This document shows positions 33,535 through 45,100 of a stretch of 64,000 nucleotides of DNA, one piece after another. This DNA is from Hyaloperonospora brassicae. Lineage: Eukaryota > Oomycota > Peronosporomycetes > Peronosporales > Peronosporaceae. A program made the position numbers and the translations under genes. Location: NCBI GenBank assembly GCA_947650285.1, contig CANTFL010000610.1, forward strand, positions 1-64,000, written 5' to 3'. The notes beneath the pieces were generated by a model. The model worked only from the letters and a program-made list of their open reading frames with translations. It made no database searches and had not been told where the DNA came from. Each line of letters starts with the position of its first letter. Within the stretch, counting starts at the first letter, position 1.

Positions 33535-34690
33535 TAAGTCGGATAACTCTCCTGCCTGTAAGGCTTAGCTGAATTCGCCGTCAGACATGTCGTCTAGGTC
33601 AAAGAGAGTATTCAAGGATGAAAGAGTCTCAAGACTAATATTGCCATTAACATGTCCAATCAGTCCATTGACAAGCGTATATAGTACATTATTACTAATA
33701 TCACTTCGTTACTTCTTATAAATTGGGCGCTTAACAGTTTCCAACCTAAGCTGAGATTGTTTCCTCAAATAAACCTTACGCCTCCTAGAGGACGGGACAG
33801 TAGGGTCCCCGTGGTTACCACTTATCTTAGCACGATCTGTACGAGAGCTCATGTCTTTAACGACATCTGGTGAAGAGTTACGTAACTCGAACACTCCAAC
33901 TAGTTAATTTACACGTACCACTTCACGGTACAGCATCCGTGCCTAGCCCTGAACACTCTGGATTCTCGACAACAATGTCATTACAGACATTTAGTGAGTT
34001 GTCATCTCGGCCGTCCTCACTTGGTGAAATTTCACGTGCCACCCCACTCACACCAGAGGAATTACATTCTTGATGTCTTGGCCCTAGGCCAACCATGCCT
34101 GCAGCATGAATTGACTCATTATCACAACGAGTATTACTTAACGGAGTATAACTCTCTTCACATATGCTGAAAGAGCTTCGCTCAATTTTATTGTCATTGA
34201 CATTGTACTTAATTAACCCTGATATACCAATGCCTAGTACATTGACATTTCTGTCAATGGCTCGCGCTAATAGCTCTTTTGTTGCCTGGTAAAGGTGAGC
34301 TCATGACTTTCCAAAGCTTTGCTAGGAACATTGCGCGTGATGCCTAAGGTCTTAGGCATCCAATTTATCCATGACTCGTGTCGTTCAAGCCAAGCCATAC
34401 CTATGATGAGATCATATTTCGAATCCAAATTGGGGACAAAGCAGCGTTCAATGCTGTCAAAGTACAAAAACTTCACACCTAAGTTCAACGAAACTTTAGG
34501 CAATGTGAGGAGACTACCAGTCGCTAAACGAACGGTGATCGAATTAACTTCATGCGCTTTGAGCGCTTCATCGTATCGCTGACTCCCCTTAAGAGAACGA
34601 CGTCGATATTAATTGCATAATGCCTTGGAGTCGATTAAGATCGACCAATGCTTCTCAAAACCTTAAAAGTTTGCCTCGGCGACTAACAAG
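33535..34690 (-). pseudogene. protease and linker of element 2
   Basis: Pieces colinear with the 24920-23800 part of element 1. 34503-34267 contains MPKVSLNLGVKF and IIGMAWLERHESWIN (protease). 33894-33709 carries the SSPDV and SSRRRKVYLRK linker. The active-site DSGAS reads DSKAL at about 34640. Several stops interrupt. 34060-34160 is almost identical to element 1, unlike its surroundings. Confidence 0.65.
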
Positions 34691-34756
34691 CCAGGCTTGT
34701 ATTAACGCTCTGTGATGGCGGGCACAGAGCTCACTCGGGATAATCTCTATTTCACT

Positions 34757-35849
34757 CTACCTCTTGGAGAAGTGACAGAGCTCAGTTCTACCCCAGTAGG
34801 GCGCCCCGCACCTACTGGGTATCGACGTTTCCCCGTGCCATACCAGGTTTTTGGTAGGGTCTGGGTTTCGACTCATAGGTTTCTGTCGTTTCTGACGCAA
34901 AGGACAAGTAGGACGCAAGTGTTTAGTGCTTCCGCACATGTAACAGCGTCTCACTTCCTGTCGTTGCTCTGCAACATGCAGCTCCGCTTCACCTTCATCT
35001 TCAGCATAGCTGAGATCCATCGGTTCTGGCTTACAGTAAGCCGAGGTGCTCGCAGAGGTTGCCCTCGCAAAGCTTGGGTTGTACTTATTGCAACCAAATC
35101 TGGCCGACTTATAGCTGTGCTCAGCAATTAATCGATGATAACAGCTTCCTCAAAAGAGGAGATATGGGCCCAAAAAACATCGGTCCTGGAAACGCCATTG
35201 CGAAGGCCTTACATGAATACAGTCACACAAATGTCTCAGGGAGAGGGTCAGACTTCATAGCATCCATCATAGTTCTCAACTCTTGGACATAGTCCGTCAA
35301 CTCATTATTACCTTGGCGGGTAGACAAGAAGCGAGAGCGCACGCGATAAGCCTGGTTAGGCGGCGAGAAAATTCTCAACATGTCTAACTTGATCGAGCCC
35401 CCCATGTGGTAAACGCCAAGTCGACCGACGTACCACACGTCATAGCTTACTCTTTAGCTCTTCCATCTAGCTTGGAGATAGCCAGCTAGACCCGCTTATA
35501 CTCAAGTGAGATAGGGCCAGAGCCCATGGCCATCTCAATTTCACGGATCCAGAGAGTGAGGGTTTCCCCTCCATACCGGAGGAATGTTTAACGTTACCCG
35601 AAGAGAGCGAGGTTTAGCTTCTTCTGGTGGTATTACCACGTAGCTTGTTGGCAAAGCCGACGCTACTTGGTTTTGAACCTGCCCTAACAGGACCGTTTCA
35701 TACTGCATGAAGGTCCAAACTCCTGCAATGAGCACATCGGTACCTTGTGCAGCTTTAAACTCCACATACTCTGCCCCTACGGCCGCAGTCAGATTATCAA
35801 GAGCAATCTTTTGAGACTCAGATAGATGTGTATATTGCTCCATCCTCAC
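34757..35849 (-). pseudogene. Gag of element 2
   Basis: Three broken pieces colinear with element 1 Gag: 35849-35541 (start, QYTHLSESQKIALDNL), 35438-35223 (capsid, LSTRQGNNELTDYVQEL) and 35020-34757 (MDLSYAEDEGEAELHV and knuckle CYMCGSTKHLRPTC, which still fits C-x2-C-x4-H-x4-C). Frameshifts and stops lie between. Confidence 0.75.
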
Positions 35850-35901
35850 AAAGGATCAGTCGTAACGACTAAGGCGTAGATTGACTACGAGTGCTAATAA
35901 G

Positions 35902-36386
35902 TGTAGAAGAGCTACAGAGCTACTTAAGTCAGAGGAAGACTTTACCGCTCAACGAGCAACTTCAGGCTTCATTAACCCGACCTAGAAAGTTAAAAAGCTC
36001 AGAGAGCTTACGTTCTCTGTTTCAGGGGGGATTCAAGATTCAGAGAATTACAACACAGATTGCACAAGGAGTAGCTAACTTAACAAGGCGTTGCTACATC
36101 CTCAAACGATCACAAGACGCCTCATAAGGCACGTGTCTTTCAGTGATCAAAATGGGAACTGAATTTTATTTCTTCTTTTAACCTAAAAGAACACCTTAGA
36201 ACAACGCAATTAACCTACTCGCTAATTTCCGAAATAAAACCTCTCAAAAGATCCCGTAATCAATGTTTGACCGACATCAGTCTTCAACAATTGATACTGT
36301 GTTCTTATATCACTTTAAAGGGGATCTCATCTCTTGTGTGCACCACACCTATTGTCGACTACAAACCGACGTGTAACGCCGTTACA
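35902..36386 (-). repeat. element 2 5' LTR
   Basis: 485 bp, plus strand tgtagaagag...cgccgttaca. The inner 30 bases differ from the 3' LTR at several positions; the rest differs at only a few. The adjacent primer site (complement of about 35885-35900) has lost the TGG. Confidence 0.9.
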
Positions 36387-37771
36387 GCCATACTCATCCA
36401 GAGAGGCCAAGAGCATCAGATGACCTTGTTATGAGGTTGATACAAACGCACAGTCTCGCTGTGAGTCTGTTCTAGGTAATGTGGTATCCATCATCCTTTA
36501 TAATGATAAATTTACACAGGAAAAATTTAAGCCCTGCTTGACTGCGGAATGTCTTATATTTTACCTGACGCCGGTCACTGGATAACTACAGGCCCAAATT
36601 TGGTGGGGACCGGTACCTCATTGTGAAGATAGGCAGTGAGCCTTGCAGCAGGCAAATTAATGTCATCAAAGATCCGTTTGATTATATCTAGTTAAGTACA
36701 AAATGATAAACAAAATGACCGTTAATTCATTGCAATGATGTTGATATAATTATATATTATTGTTCTTTAAGTTTACTTTTTATGCGGGATCCACGGATCC
36801 ACGGATCCGGTGGCAGCGTCGCTCCGTGAAGATGCTAACCACCGGTTCATTTAATGACATCTGGTGGTTTTCTTTGAGCATGCACAAGTGTGTCAAAGTT
36901 CTATATTGAGGCACGATGGCCTCACTTGGAGTTCGGGTCTTTGTATTAACGCACAAGACCTCGTCTTAATTGCCCACTCCGCTAGATAGAATTTTGCACG
37001 AGACTTTGGTGATTTTCACAGCGACTAAGGTCCAACGCTCGAATCATTCAAATAAGTTGGAATATGGTCCATGTCTAGCGCGTATAATTTGAGGATAATG
37101 GCAACTATTTACAAAAAGCTGTAGCATGAATATTCTAGGTCAAAATAAGAATTGAGAGAGACGTAATGGGTGAAGTCGCGCTGCTTCCGCTTATAGACGT
37201 TAAAATAAGACTAGTATTGCGATGAGCGTCACGAAATTTGATGAGCGCTTCTTTCACATATATACCACTTGTCGCTAGAAAGTGCTTGACGATTTAGTTA
37301 ATTTTTTGTAAGTTAGCGGCCAAGTTAAGCCAAAAGGTTAAATGCCAATTCACAGTGCGTCTGGACGAGCCTCTGTGTGTGCCGTGGCCTACTTGTAATT
37401 TCTTAGATGAAGGTAGGAAGTGCGAAACAATGTATCGAACACGTCTTGACGACAAATGTCGAGTATACAGTACAAAAATAGCTAAATGCATGATCGACAA
37501 ATGCGTAGACTTTGGGGGTGCGCACTTGTTTCCTAAAAATTATTAATCATCAAGATTATAAACGGTAACAATGTGTTGAATGTACTGGATCGTGTACTTA
37601 CCATCTCTACCACACATGACTATATAAAAATTATATAGTAGGTCAAAATGTTCGTTGGAAATGGCAATACGGTCTTGATGTTTTGTTTAACCTGTGTACA
37701 GAAGCTCCGTCTAAAAATATTGAGTCATTGCACAACCTGATCATCACCAATGCTGATCTGAATTGTATAAG
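36387..37771. other. no gene recognised
   Basis: Mixed AT-rich sequence. It contains a short tandem repeat, ggatccac three times (last unit imperfect), at 36787-36808. A plus-strand frame at 37355-37546 with several Cys residues lacks an ATG start and any known motif. Confidence 0.5.
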
Positions 37772-38310
37772 GGTCGATCGCTCGTTTAAAAAATCGATGT
37801 CAACTCTCCACTGGCTCCCTGACGACCGACTAACTGAGGAGGTACTCCAATTCCGTGTTGGAAAATTTGCTGAACTTGTGTACCCGTCGGTAGGGCGGAT
37901 TGCACTCTTTCAGCTGGACTCGAGTAAATGCCGAACTTGACCGTGGTTAAAATTGAGGTTACCGTGGGAAATATTTACACGATTTCAGGTATTTGTAGAG
38001 TGCTCGATATGCGTCAACCTGATCTCTGCGATATCTCCTTGTAGGATACGTGGATACTTGATTCTCGAGCCTTCTGATTCATTGAGCCGTCTCGCAATCT
38101 TGTACATTTTGCCTTTGCTTGTTTGTTGCGTCCAATCGCATTTGGGGTTTGTGTTCAGAGTCCTTATATCCTGGCCATTTAATCCAGGGATATCAATTGA
38201 TGAAGTTATGCAGATTTTACGGACGTCGGGCGCCCAGTAATCCAACTCGGAGGAGAAGCTGACACGTGTGCTATTAAGCGAATCGAACTCTGTTTGATAT
38301 TTGTTAATTA
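37772..38310 (+). repeat. dispersed non-coding repeat, copy 2
   Basis: Homologue of 15420-15970, same orientation; see that entry for shared landmarks. The region upstream with the A-box-like sequence in copy 1 is not conserved here. Confidence 0.6.
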
Positions 38311-40239
38311 ATTACAAAAGTAGCACATCATCAGGCCTATATTTACCACGAAATTTCGGGTTCACACGTCCGACCTGTAAAAAGTTCTTCTCCTTGTATC
38401 GATGTGGCTACTGCACATACGCCCTATCTTGAACCTTGGTGTGTTCCACATCGGTCCCGTCGGAAGATCGTCTTCTTGTACTTATGGGTTCTACTTCACA
38501 TACGCCCTATCCAAAAGTGGTGGCCTGGGGGTGCAGTAGGTTAGTCTTATAAGGTGATTACTGCCATTTCAATCCCCTAGATGTGCACAATAATCCCTGA
38601 GGGTGACAATCGCAATACGATTCCCACAGTAGCTGAAAAACCTGCCACTCCTCTTAAAAACCGTTTTTAGAATATACTGAATATAGTGAGTCGTTCTCAC
38701 CTCACCAAACCAACCAGCATACGCCTTTTCCTCACCAAACCAACCAGCATAAGCCCTATCATAAACCTTAGCGTTGGTTACACCCGACATGTATACGGCT
38801 GCCTAAAGAAACTCGATGCCCGGAGAGATCGAAAGATCGTGATCTTGGTTAAGATCGAAAGTCACTTAATCTCTTTTGAGATCGAAAGATTCCTCCTGGA
38901 TATCGTTATCATCCTAGCGTATTCACATTAATCATTTTTGCCACCAACAAAATCGCGATCTGGTACCTTTGAATACACGATCGTGAGCCACCCGTCCCAG
39001 CTTGTATCGTTCACTCAGAGATCCTTTCGGACTTATATGACGTGGAGATTTGTGTGCCCCCAATCTCATCCCACCCTTTATACTAGTGGTCGAATTGCCA
39101 CGACATTATCTCTAATTCATAATCTTCACTCTCAGAAAGCTAAAACTCATTGGAAACATTGATGCCTTCGATAAAAATATATTATAGTCGTTTAGGTGAA
39201 GACGAAGATGTAGTGGAATTGTCTTGGTTGTTGGTTTACGACACGATTTGTACAAAAAGATAAAGTTAAATGACATTCCAAAAACATGAAAGATTCTAGT
39301 CACGTAAGTCTGTTTCTATTAGCAGGTCAATATTCGAGCTATAAGACGTGCAGCCGATGTCAAGAATTTGTCCGCAACGTTGACTACAAATTACCAAGAA
39401 GTGATTGCACGTATGAGAGAAGATGGTTGAGCAATTGTATAAGTGTAGTCTAGCAAATAGCTATCAATATCGAGACGACCATCACGACACTAAACAATGT
39501 TATTATTTCGTGCTCTTTGAATTACATTCAATAATTTGGTACTAATAGGTGAATGGATGCATTGAGGCACGTTTAGTTGTATTTATCCGGATAAAACCTA
39601 TAAACAATATGTGACTATTTGCACCTCGAGCTCCCTGTATATTTCGGAGTTACGACGAGGAATAGTCGCACACACGCGCAGAATTCGCTTTATATTTTCG
39701 TTTTCTCGATTTAGTAAAAAACCAATGTGAAGTCATTAAAATCTTGTACCTTACGCACAAGAGCCATGTAATAGCGGATCCCCTAGTGCGTCGTCATCCA
39801 CTCAACTATAGACGCCACGGAAAAAACGTTGTGTGGAAAGTGCCTCACATGCTCTAACGCCTCGAACGAAGCTTCATCTCTTAATTGATGGTGCCCATTT
39901 CGTACAAACGGGCAACGACAATGCTGCAGTTACTGCTTCGCTCCTCGTTAGCAGTGAAGAAGTAGTAATAGCAGCATTTGTCTACCGAGAATTGCGATCT
40001 CTCTGCGTACTATTCAAGCTGAAACGATTGCTAAAGGTTGTAGCATCACCTGAACAGGCCAATGTGTTCGTAAACAAAGCAGAAGAGATCGAACTACTGC
40101 CTGAAATTCGAGAAGCTAAAACACAAACAAGATAAAAGGACAAAAGTGTGAAGTAGTCTCTTGCTGAACACCCTGTGCGCTCATGTCCTACAGCTCCAGC
40201 AGCCGCGTCACAACCTGATCGGCGCTACATGGTATGCTA
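38311..40239. other. no certain gene; short direct repeat
   Basis: Contains a 30-bp direct tandem repeat, ctcaccaaaccaaccagcat plus ten bases, at 38701-38730 and 38731-38760. A 100-residue frame at 39833-40135 (plus) is Ala/Val/Glu-rich but starts at GTG, lacks known motifs and is doubtful. Confidence 0.45.
38701..38760. repeat. two tandem 30-bp units
   Basis: Two adjacent copies sharing the first 21 bases exactly and diverging slightly at the end (cgccttttc versus agccctatc). Confidence 0.8.
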
Positions 40240-41250
40240 CTAATGTAACTCGTAGCCCGGAGGCGACCTCGCAACGCTGACGACTTGGTCCACAGCGTAC
40301 GACATGATAGGAGCGACCAACATCCTCTCGCTCACTCCGCCCACTCCAATGGCGACCATGCGAAGATACTCGTCACTGCCAGCGCCACCCACGCCTGCCA
40401 CCGGCCCTTCCGTCCAGGGGTTCGACACAGTGTAGTCCACTTGCGTGAAAAACGGCGTGTGGCCGCCATCACCAAACTGGGCCGTGCTCTTGATAAAGAC
40501 GTCTCGGTCGACCACGTCGTTGCTGCCCTTCACGTGTGCTCTCACACTGTCTTTGACACCCTTGTAGATACGGTCCACCCGCGAAAAGATGCCAAAGACT
40601 GTGTCCTTGTCGGTCTGGTTCGTCTGAGCCACCCGGTCAATGTACTCGACCCCGTGCAGGCCCGAGATCACCACCCCATAGTCCCGGACGTCCGGCACGT
40701 AAATGTGGTTGTTCAGCAGCGCTTGAAATACGATCGCAGTGGCGCCAGTGTTGATCACGATCAACCTCGTCTCGAGCCGATCCGAGTACAGCCGCACTTC
40801 GTACCTCAGCTCGAAATCAAACGGCCACAGCTGTCGCGTGGCGTCCGAAGACGCGAGGGACAACGAGGCAAGGCTGTAGTCGCTGTTGAACACGCCCTGC
40901 TGCGACACACTGCCGAGGGTCCACTTGGTAGCACGGGCGAACCCGAGCTCCGGGACGGAGTTGTAGCCCGTTATGGCCTCATAGTTTGGGAACACGACGG
41001 TGATCCCGCCACGACTGGGGTTCACGCCGTCAGTGGGCTCATCTTTTGACATGAACAGCGCGTTGACGGTCGGGTCCTCGGCCGTGCAAAACGACGTCAC
41101 CTGTGCACCAAAGACGGCGATCTTTGCGTTCGAACCAGACGTGTGCACGAGGTCGACGACCGCTGGGTCCGCGTTGGCAGCTCCAGTCGCCGATGTCAGC
41201 AGCGCAGAGGACACTAAGGTCGCAGTCTTGAGCAGGAACGAACGGACCAT
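40240..41250 (-). CDS. secreted glucose-6-phosphate 1-epimerase / aldose 1-epimerase-like protein
   Basis: A 336-residue intronless gene. ATG at 41250 is chosen because it gives an N-terminal signal peptide (MVRSFLLK, a hydrophobic run, then TGAANADP), whereas the longer frame upstream to 41541 is Pro/Ser/His-rich leader sequence. The beta-sandwich epimerase fold is indicated by SRGGITVVFPNYEAI (about residues 80-95), WPFDFELRYEVRLY, ISGLHGVEYIDRV, FSRVDRIYKG and SNPWTEGPV. Family members interconvert the anomers of hexose or hexose-6-phosphate. The expected catalytic His region reads LLNNHIYV and the expected catalytic Glu region reads AIGVGG (Gly302), so both residues seem replaced; see findings. 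The Asp of SRVDRIY is kept. Probably secreted; the activity is doubtful. A broken paralogue lies at 57.7-59.5 kb. Confidence 0.85.
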   Translation of the reverse strand: MVRSFLLKTATLVSSALLTSATGAANADPAVVDLVHTSGSNAKIAVFGAQVTSFCTAEDPTVNALFMSKDEPTDGVNPSRGGITVVFPNYEAITGYNSVPELGFARATKWTLGSVSQQGVFNSDYSLASLSLASSDATRQLWPFDFELRYEVRLYSDRLETRLIVINTGATAIVFQALLNNHIYVPDVRDYGVVISGLHGVEYIDRVAQTNQTDKDTVFGIFSRVDRIYKGVKDSVRAHVKGSNDVVDRDVFIKSTAQFGDGGHTPFFTQVDYTVSNPWTEGPVAGVGGAGSDEYLRMVAIGVGGVSERMLVAPIMSYAVDQVVSVARSPPGYELH

Positions 41251-41340
41251 GATGGACGACGACGAGGAGGAGCGCGAGTCAGTCAGCAAGTGGTGATGTC
41301 GAAGTTGTGCTTGTGGGGAAGGCGAGGGGTTCGGGAATGA

Positions 41341-41353
41341 CGAATGGAGTGAG
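41341..41353 (-). promoter_or_regulatory. candidate oomycete initiator (Inr) for the epimerase gene
   Basis: The complement reads ctcactccattcg, resembling the oomycete initiator core (YCAYTYY followed by A/T-rich), about 95 bases upstream of the ATG. A spacing of 50-100 bases is usual in oomycetes. Motif match only. Confidence 0.3.
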
Positions 41354-42115
41354 TGGGGAGTTGGAAGGAAGAGGAGAAGGAAAGTCTCGACGACGAGCAA
41401 CTCTGTTGTAGCCGTCGCTGCTTCGTTCGCATGCGCCTGCGCACAGCATGTAAGCGTGAAGATGACGAGCGAGATGGGACACCTGCCTTCGACGCTGGAC
41501 GGAGAGGACGGGGGACGAGGCAGACACCACTCTATGTGCATGTGTGGTCGGTTGGCGATGCGTGCGACACGATGCGGTGCAAAGCATTTGCGACGCCTTT
41601 GCCCGCTCGTGGAATCGCTACAAGCTGAGACAAGAAGACTTCAGCAGGCGACAGGGTACCATATTGTGTTGTCATCGTCCATGCATAAGGTGCTGCCGCA
41701 GCATCTGCACGGGTCGGCCTTGATAATGCGACTTAGAAAAGGTGGAATTGGACTACCGACGTCGCAGTGTCGTACACTCTCCACCCCTTTGGCAACAGCT
41801 ACGTGGGGATTACTTCTCTGCGTGCAGTGATCGTGCGATGGGCTCATGTTGAAGATCATCGCGGAAGAGCCTCGAACATGACTGACTCGTTGCATTAAAG
41901 CTGCTGTCGAAGAGTGCGCGTGCAGCGGCAATGCCCGAGCCCTTGATCCACACACCAGTGCCGAGCAGCTTTACACGCAGAGTTCGAGTTGCTGCCGCGG
42001 TCACATCGGGGAACGGCATAGGTTGCGGCAGCTGAAGCAGCGGCTTTGGCTATCCAAAAATTTGTCGCAGCTCAAGAGCCAGCGTGGCCTGTACAGCCTT
42101 TGCAGCGGCTGCTGA

Positions 42116-45100
42116 AATCTTGTTCCACCTCTTTCCACTGCACTATTTGCAGTGGAATATTCTAAGTTGCCGATACGAGTGGAGGCGCTTCCGCCCCACA
42201 AAAAGCGCTTCCCCCAGTTAAAAGACGTGGAAGCGTCTAGCCTGTTACGTCTGTTCGAGCAGGTGTTTATTTCAAACTCGGGCACGTTCAAGGAGTGGCA
42301 ACGGATCGCTCGGTCTTTGGGTAACGGCGTTCTCACGACAAAATGGGCGTTTACCGAGCTCATTCGGAAACTATCGAGTCAGCACAAGTGGGCGAAGGCA
42401 CCGATTCTTAACCACTGGGCGAGCGTGGTACGTCATGGAACAGCTTCCACTGCTTCGACAGCGGCATCCACTACCACCGAGTACGAAGATTTTATGTTTG
42501 ACCCTTCCAGGTTTCCGCCGGGGGACATCGAGCATTTAACACAGCTGTGTGCGGATCGCTCGTCCGCGGGTCGGAAGGTGCAGCTGCGGGAAGGGACTGA
42601 TCACGAATGGAAAATCATTGTCGGAATAGCGGAAGGGTCCGTGGCGTGTAGACGTATGCCAGACTTTCTCAGGGCTGTACTGGACAGCAAGGAGCGACTG
42701 CGGCTTTACAGTACGGTCCAGGCTCAAGTCGAAGGTCATCTTGTGCTACACCTCGCTCACACCCGTGGGATTCCTGTAGGTCGGCATACGACACGTGCTA
42801 TCACCGAGTCTATTCTGGAATCTGCTGAAATTGCTAAGGTGAACCTTCAAGAAGTGCACAAGCTGCTAGGCTTGACGAAGACCATCAATTATGACCGCTC
42901 GACCAAGTCTATCCACTTCTTCTTTTTCTCTCGAAGTGCGGCCATGGGCCTTCAGGACGTGCGCATTCCATTTCAAGGCCGTGTCTACATGCTTACTAAC
43001 GAGCACCATCCGGAGCGCGGCTCCGTTTGGAACCGTCAACAAGGTCCGAGTGGAAGGGCCGGGCTTCTTCGAGCCGAGTACTCGATTATTCTTCATAATC
43101 TCACTCGTTTTAATGAAATTGGCCGCGTCGCGGCGTACCTCAAGTCGAAGATACCGACGGAATTCGACTTTGAAGATATGGATACTAATTGTCCAACATC
43201 CCGTACGTCTACTTCGTGGTTGGTCACATTTCGGCTTTCTGGATGTCCCCTCTTTCTGCAAGGAATCGTTCGTATCCTCTGGTTTGGTACTTCAATCATT
43301 CTTCGTCATCCCGACGTGGGTCGTCGCCTACAGTGCCTTCAGTGTGGTAATCTCGGTCACCCAGCCTCTCGGTGTCAATTTACGGATGACCAACTCCGGG
43401 GAGTAGGCGGCATTGAGGTTACGGAGGGAGACCTCCAAGTCGTGGAGGACCTGGCAAAACCTTTCGGCAGTGCCGCCGAGATTCGCACAATGGCGGATCG
43501 ACGTCTTCAAGTCCAGCGGTCGGCAGATGCTGCGGCCCAAGCCGCCGTCACACCCAGCGGGGTGCCAGTGAGCCCACCGTTAGTATGCGACCTTCCTAAT
43601 GTAGGTCCCAGTGTGAGGTCTCAATCAATCTACACTCCCGCTCGACCAAACTCTAGTGACTCGGTCCCTGCCCCCAAGCCCCCACTTGACCAACCGTGGA
43701 TAACGAAACCAGTCCGTGGATCCAACAATCCTTGGACCTCTCGTCAGCCCGTCCGTTCCCCAACACAGCTCAGTTCGGGACGGTTTTCAGTGCTTTCCTC
43801 CACGGGTAGATCGGACAACCCAAGCACGGTGTCAGCTACTGAGCCGCTGGTCACTAATCTGACGGATGCTGACGGCCCGCAAGGGGTGCAAATTCCCCGC
43901 CCACCTCTACGATTGTCAACACAGGAACAAACTCGGCGGAAACAGGCGCTATCGCGTGGAAAGGCGCAGACCCACTCGAGCCCACTGTTGCTGACTTTGA
44001 AGAGTCAGGCGCGAGTCACATGTCTGAAGTTACTCAGCCGCATGCATGACGCACCGACGCACGCCATTTCGTTGGCACCGCGCCCGATAGACGTACCTAC
44101 AGACTTGAAGGCTCTCATTCCTCTACTGGGGTTACAAGAAGCGATTACGCCCGTAACCGGTAACTGTTTGGCTATGGCTGTCGCTCAAGCACTGGCCGAC
44201 GCTGCTCTGGACGGGCCTAATGACAAATTGGAACGACTCACGGCTATCATCAAGAAAGGTGTTCTTTACACCGGATTATTGCACCTCGAGGAGCACTATG
44301 CGCACGATCTTCGGGTCGATGCTCTCCGTAAAGTTCAACGGGGTTGGGCGTCCCTGACGAAACGGGAGTCGGCCAATCAATATCGCTGGTACTTACACGA
44401 CTATGCCGCAACACCATCGGCGAGAGACTCCGATATTGCCGAAACGGAATGGGGAGGACGTGACATCCTTGGGTTAGCGGCCAATTTCCTCAGCCGGGAC
44501 ATCTATGTGCTTCACGAGGAGGCTGCGAATATGGTCAGCCAGGTATGTCACAAATACAGTCCGTCTGTCGAGACGCGGAATAATAAGGCTGTGGAAACAG
44601 TGCGGGAGACTTCATTATCTCTCTCTACGTGCGCAGACGCGATTATAGCTGCGAAACTGGAGCCTGGAACCGGTCTTCCTCTCGTTCTCTGTCTCTCTGG
44701 ACGACATTACTCAGCTCTTCTTCATTCCGATCGAGGGGCAGGACTCTCGGACCTGTCGGATTCCCCGCTCATTCACGCGAATCTTACAGGGACCTCTCAG
44801 CTTGCGTCCGACGCACCCGAAGGGCCTCAAACTCCTACGGGTTCTGTGCCTCCCTCGGGCGAATCTGGATCGCAACTGCGTCTCTATGACTCCCAGTTCG
44901 CTATGCGGTCCAATGTAGCGGATGTCCAGTCTGTCGGCGGTGCGTCTCACGCTTTATTGTTGGACGGTAGCCCGTCATCTGTTGCGTATCCGCCTCCACC
45001 AGTGGAGACACGGAAACGGGCACACGCCTCCTGTGCTGATGATCAACCCACCGAGGACGCCAGCCTGCGAAAAAAGGCGCTAGCGCCACCCATGTCGGCT

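Larger units (their letters stand above)
28490..36386 (-). mobile_element. element 2: older relative of element 1, with internal SINE
   Basis: A 7.9-kb minus-strand element with two 485-bp LTRs and the same gene order as element 1, including the chromodomain and the antisense ORF. Gag, protease, RT, RNase H and integrase are all recognisable but split by many stops and frameshifts. A 308-bp SINE with 17-bp duplications is inserted in RT. The flanking pentamers differ (ataag at 28485-28489; gccat at 36387-36391), so no target duplication is visible. Confidence 0.9.

Noticed and set aside
40285..41049. 254-residue plus-strand ORF
   Set aside because: Exact antisense of the epimerase gene, with His/Arg/Val-rich composition typical of a GC-rich shadow frame.
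42866..43406. ORFs on both strands inside LINE ORF1
   Set aside because: Overlap the long uninterrupted ORF1 frame with its CCHC knuckle; no motifs of their own.
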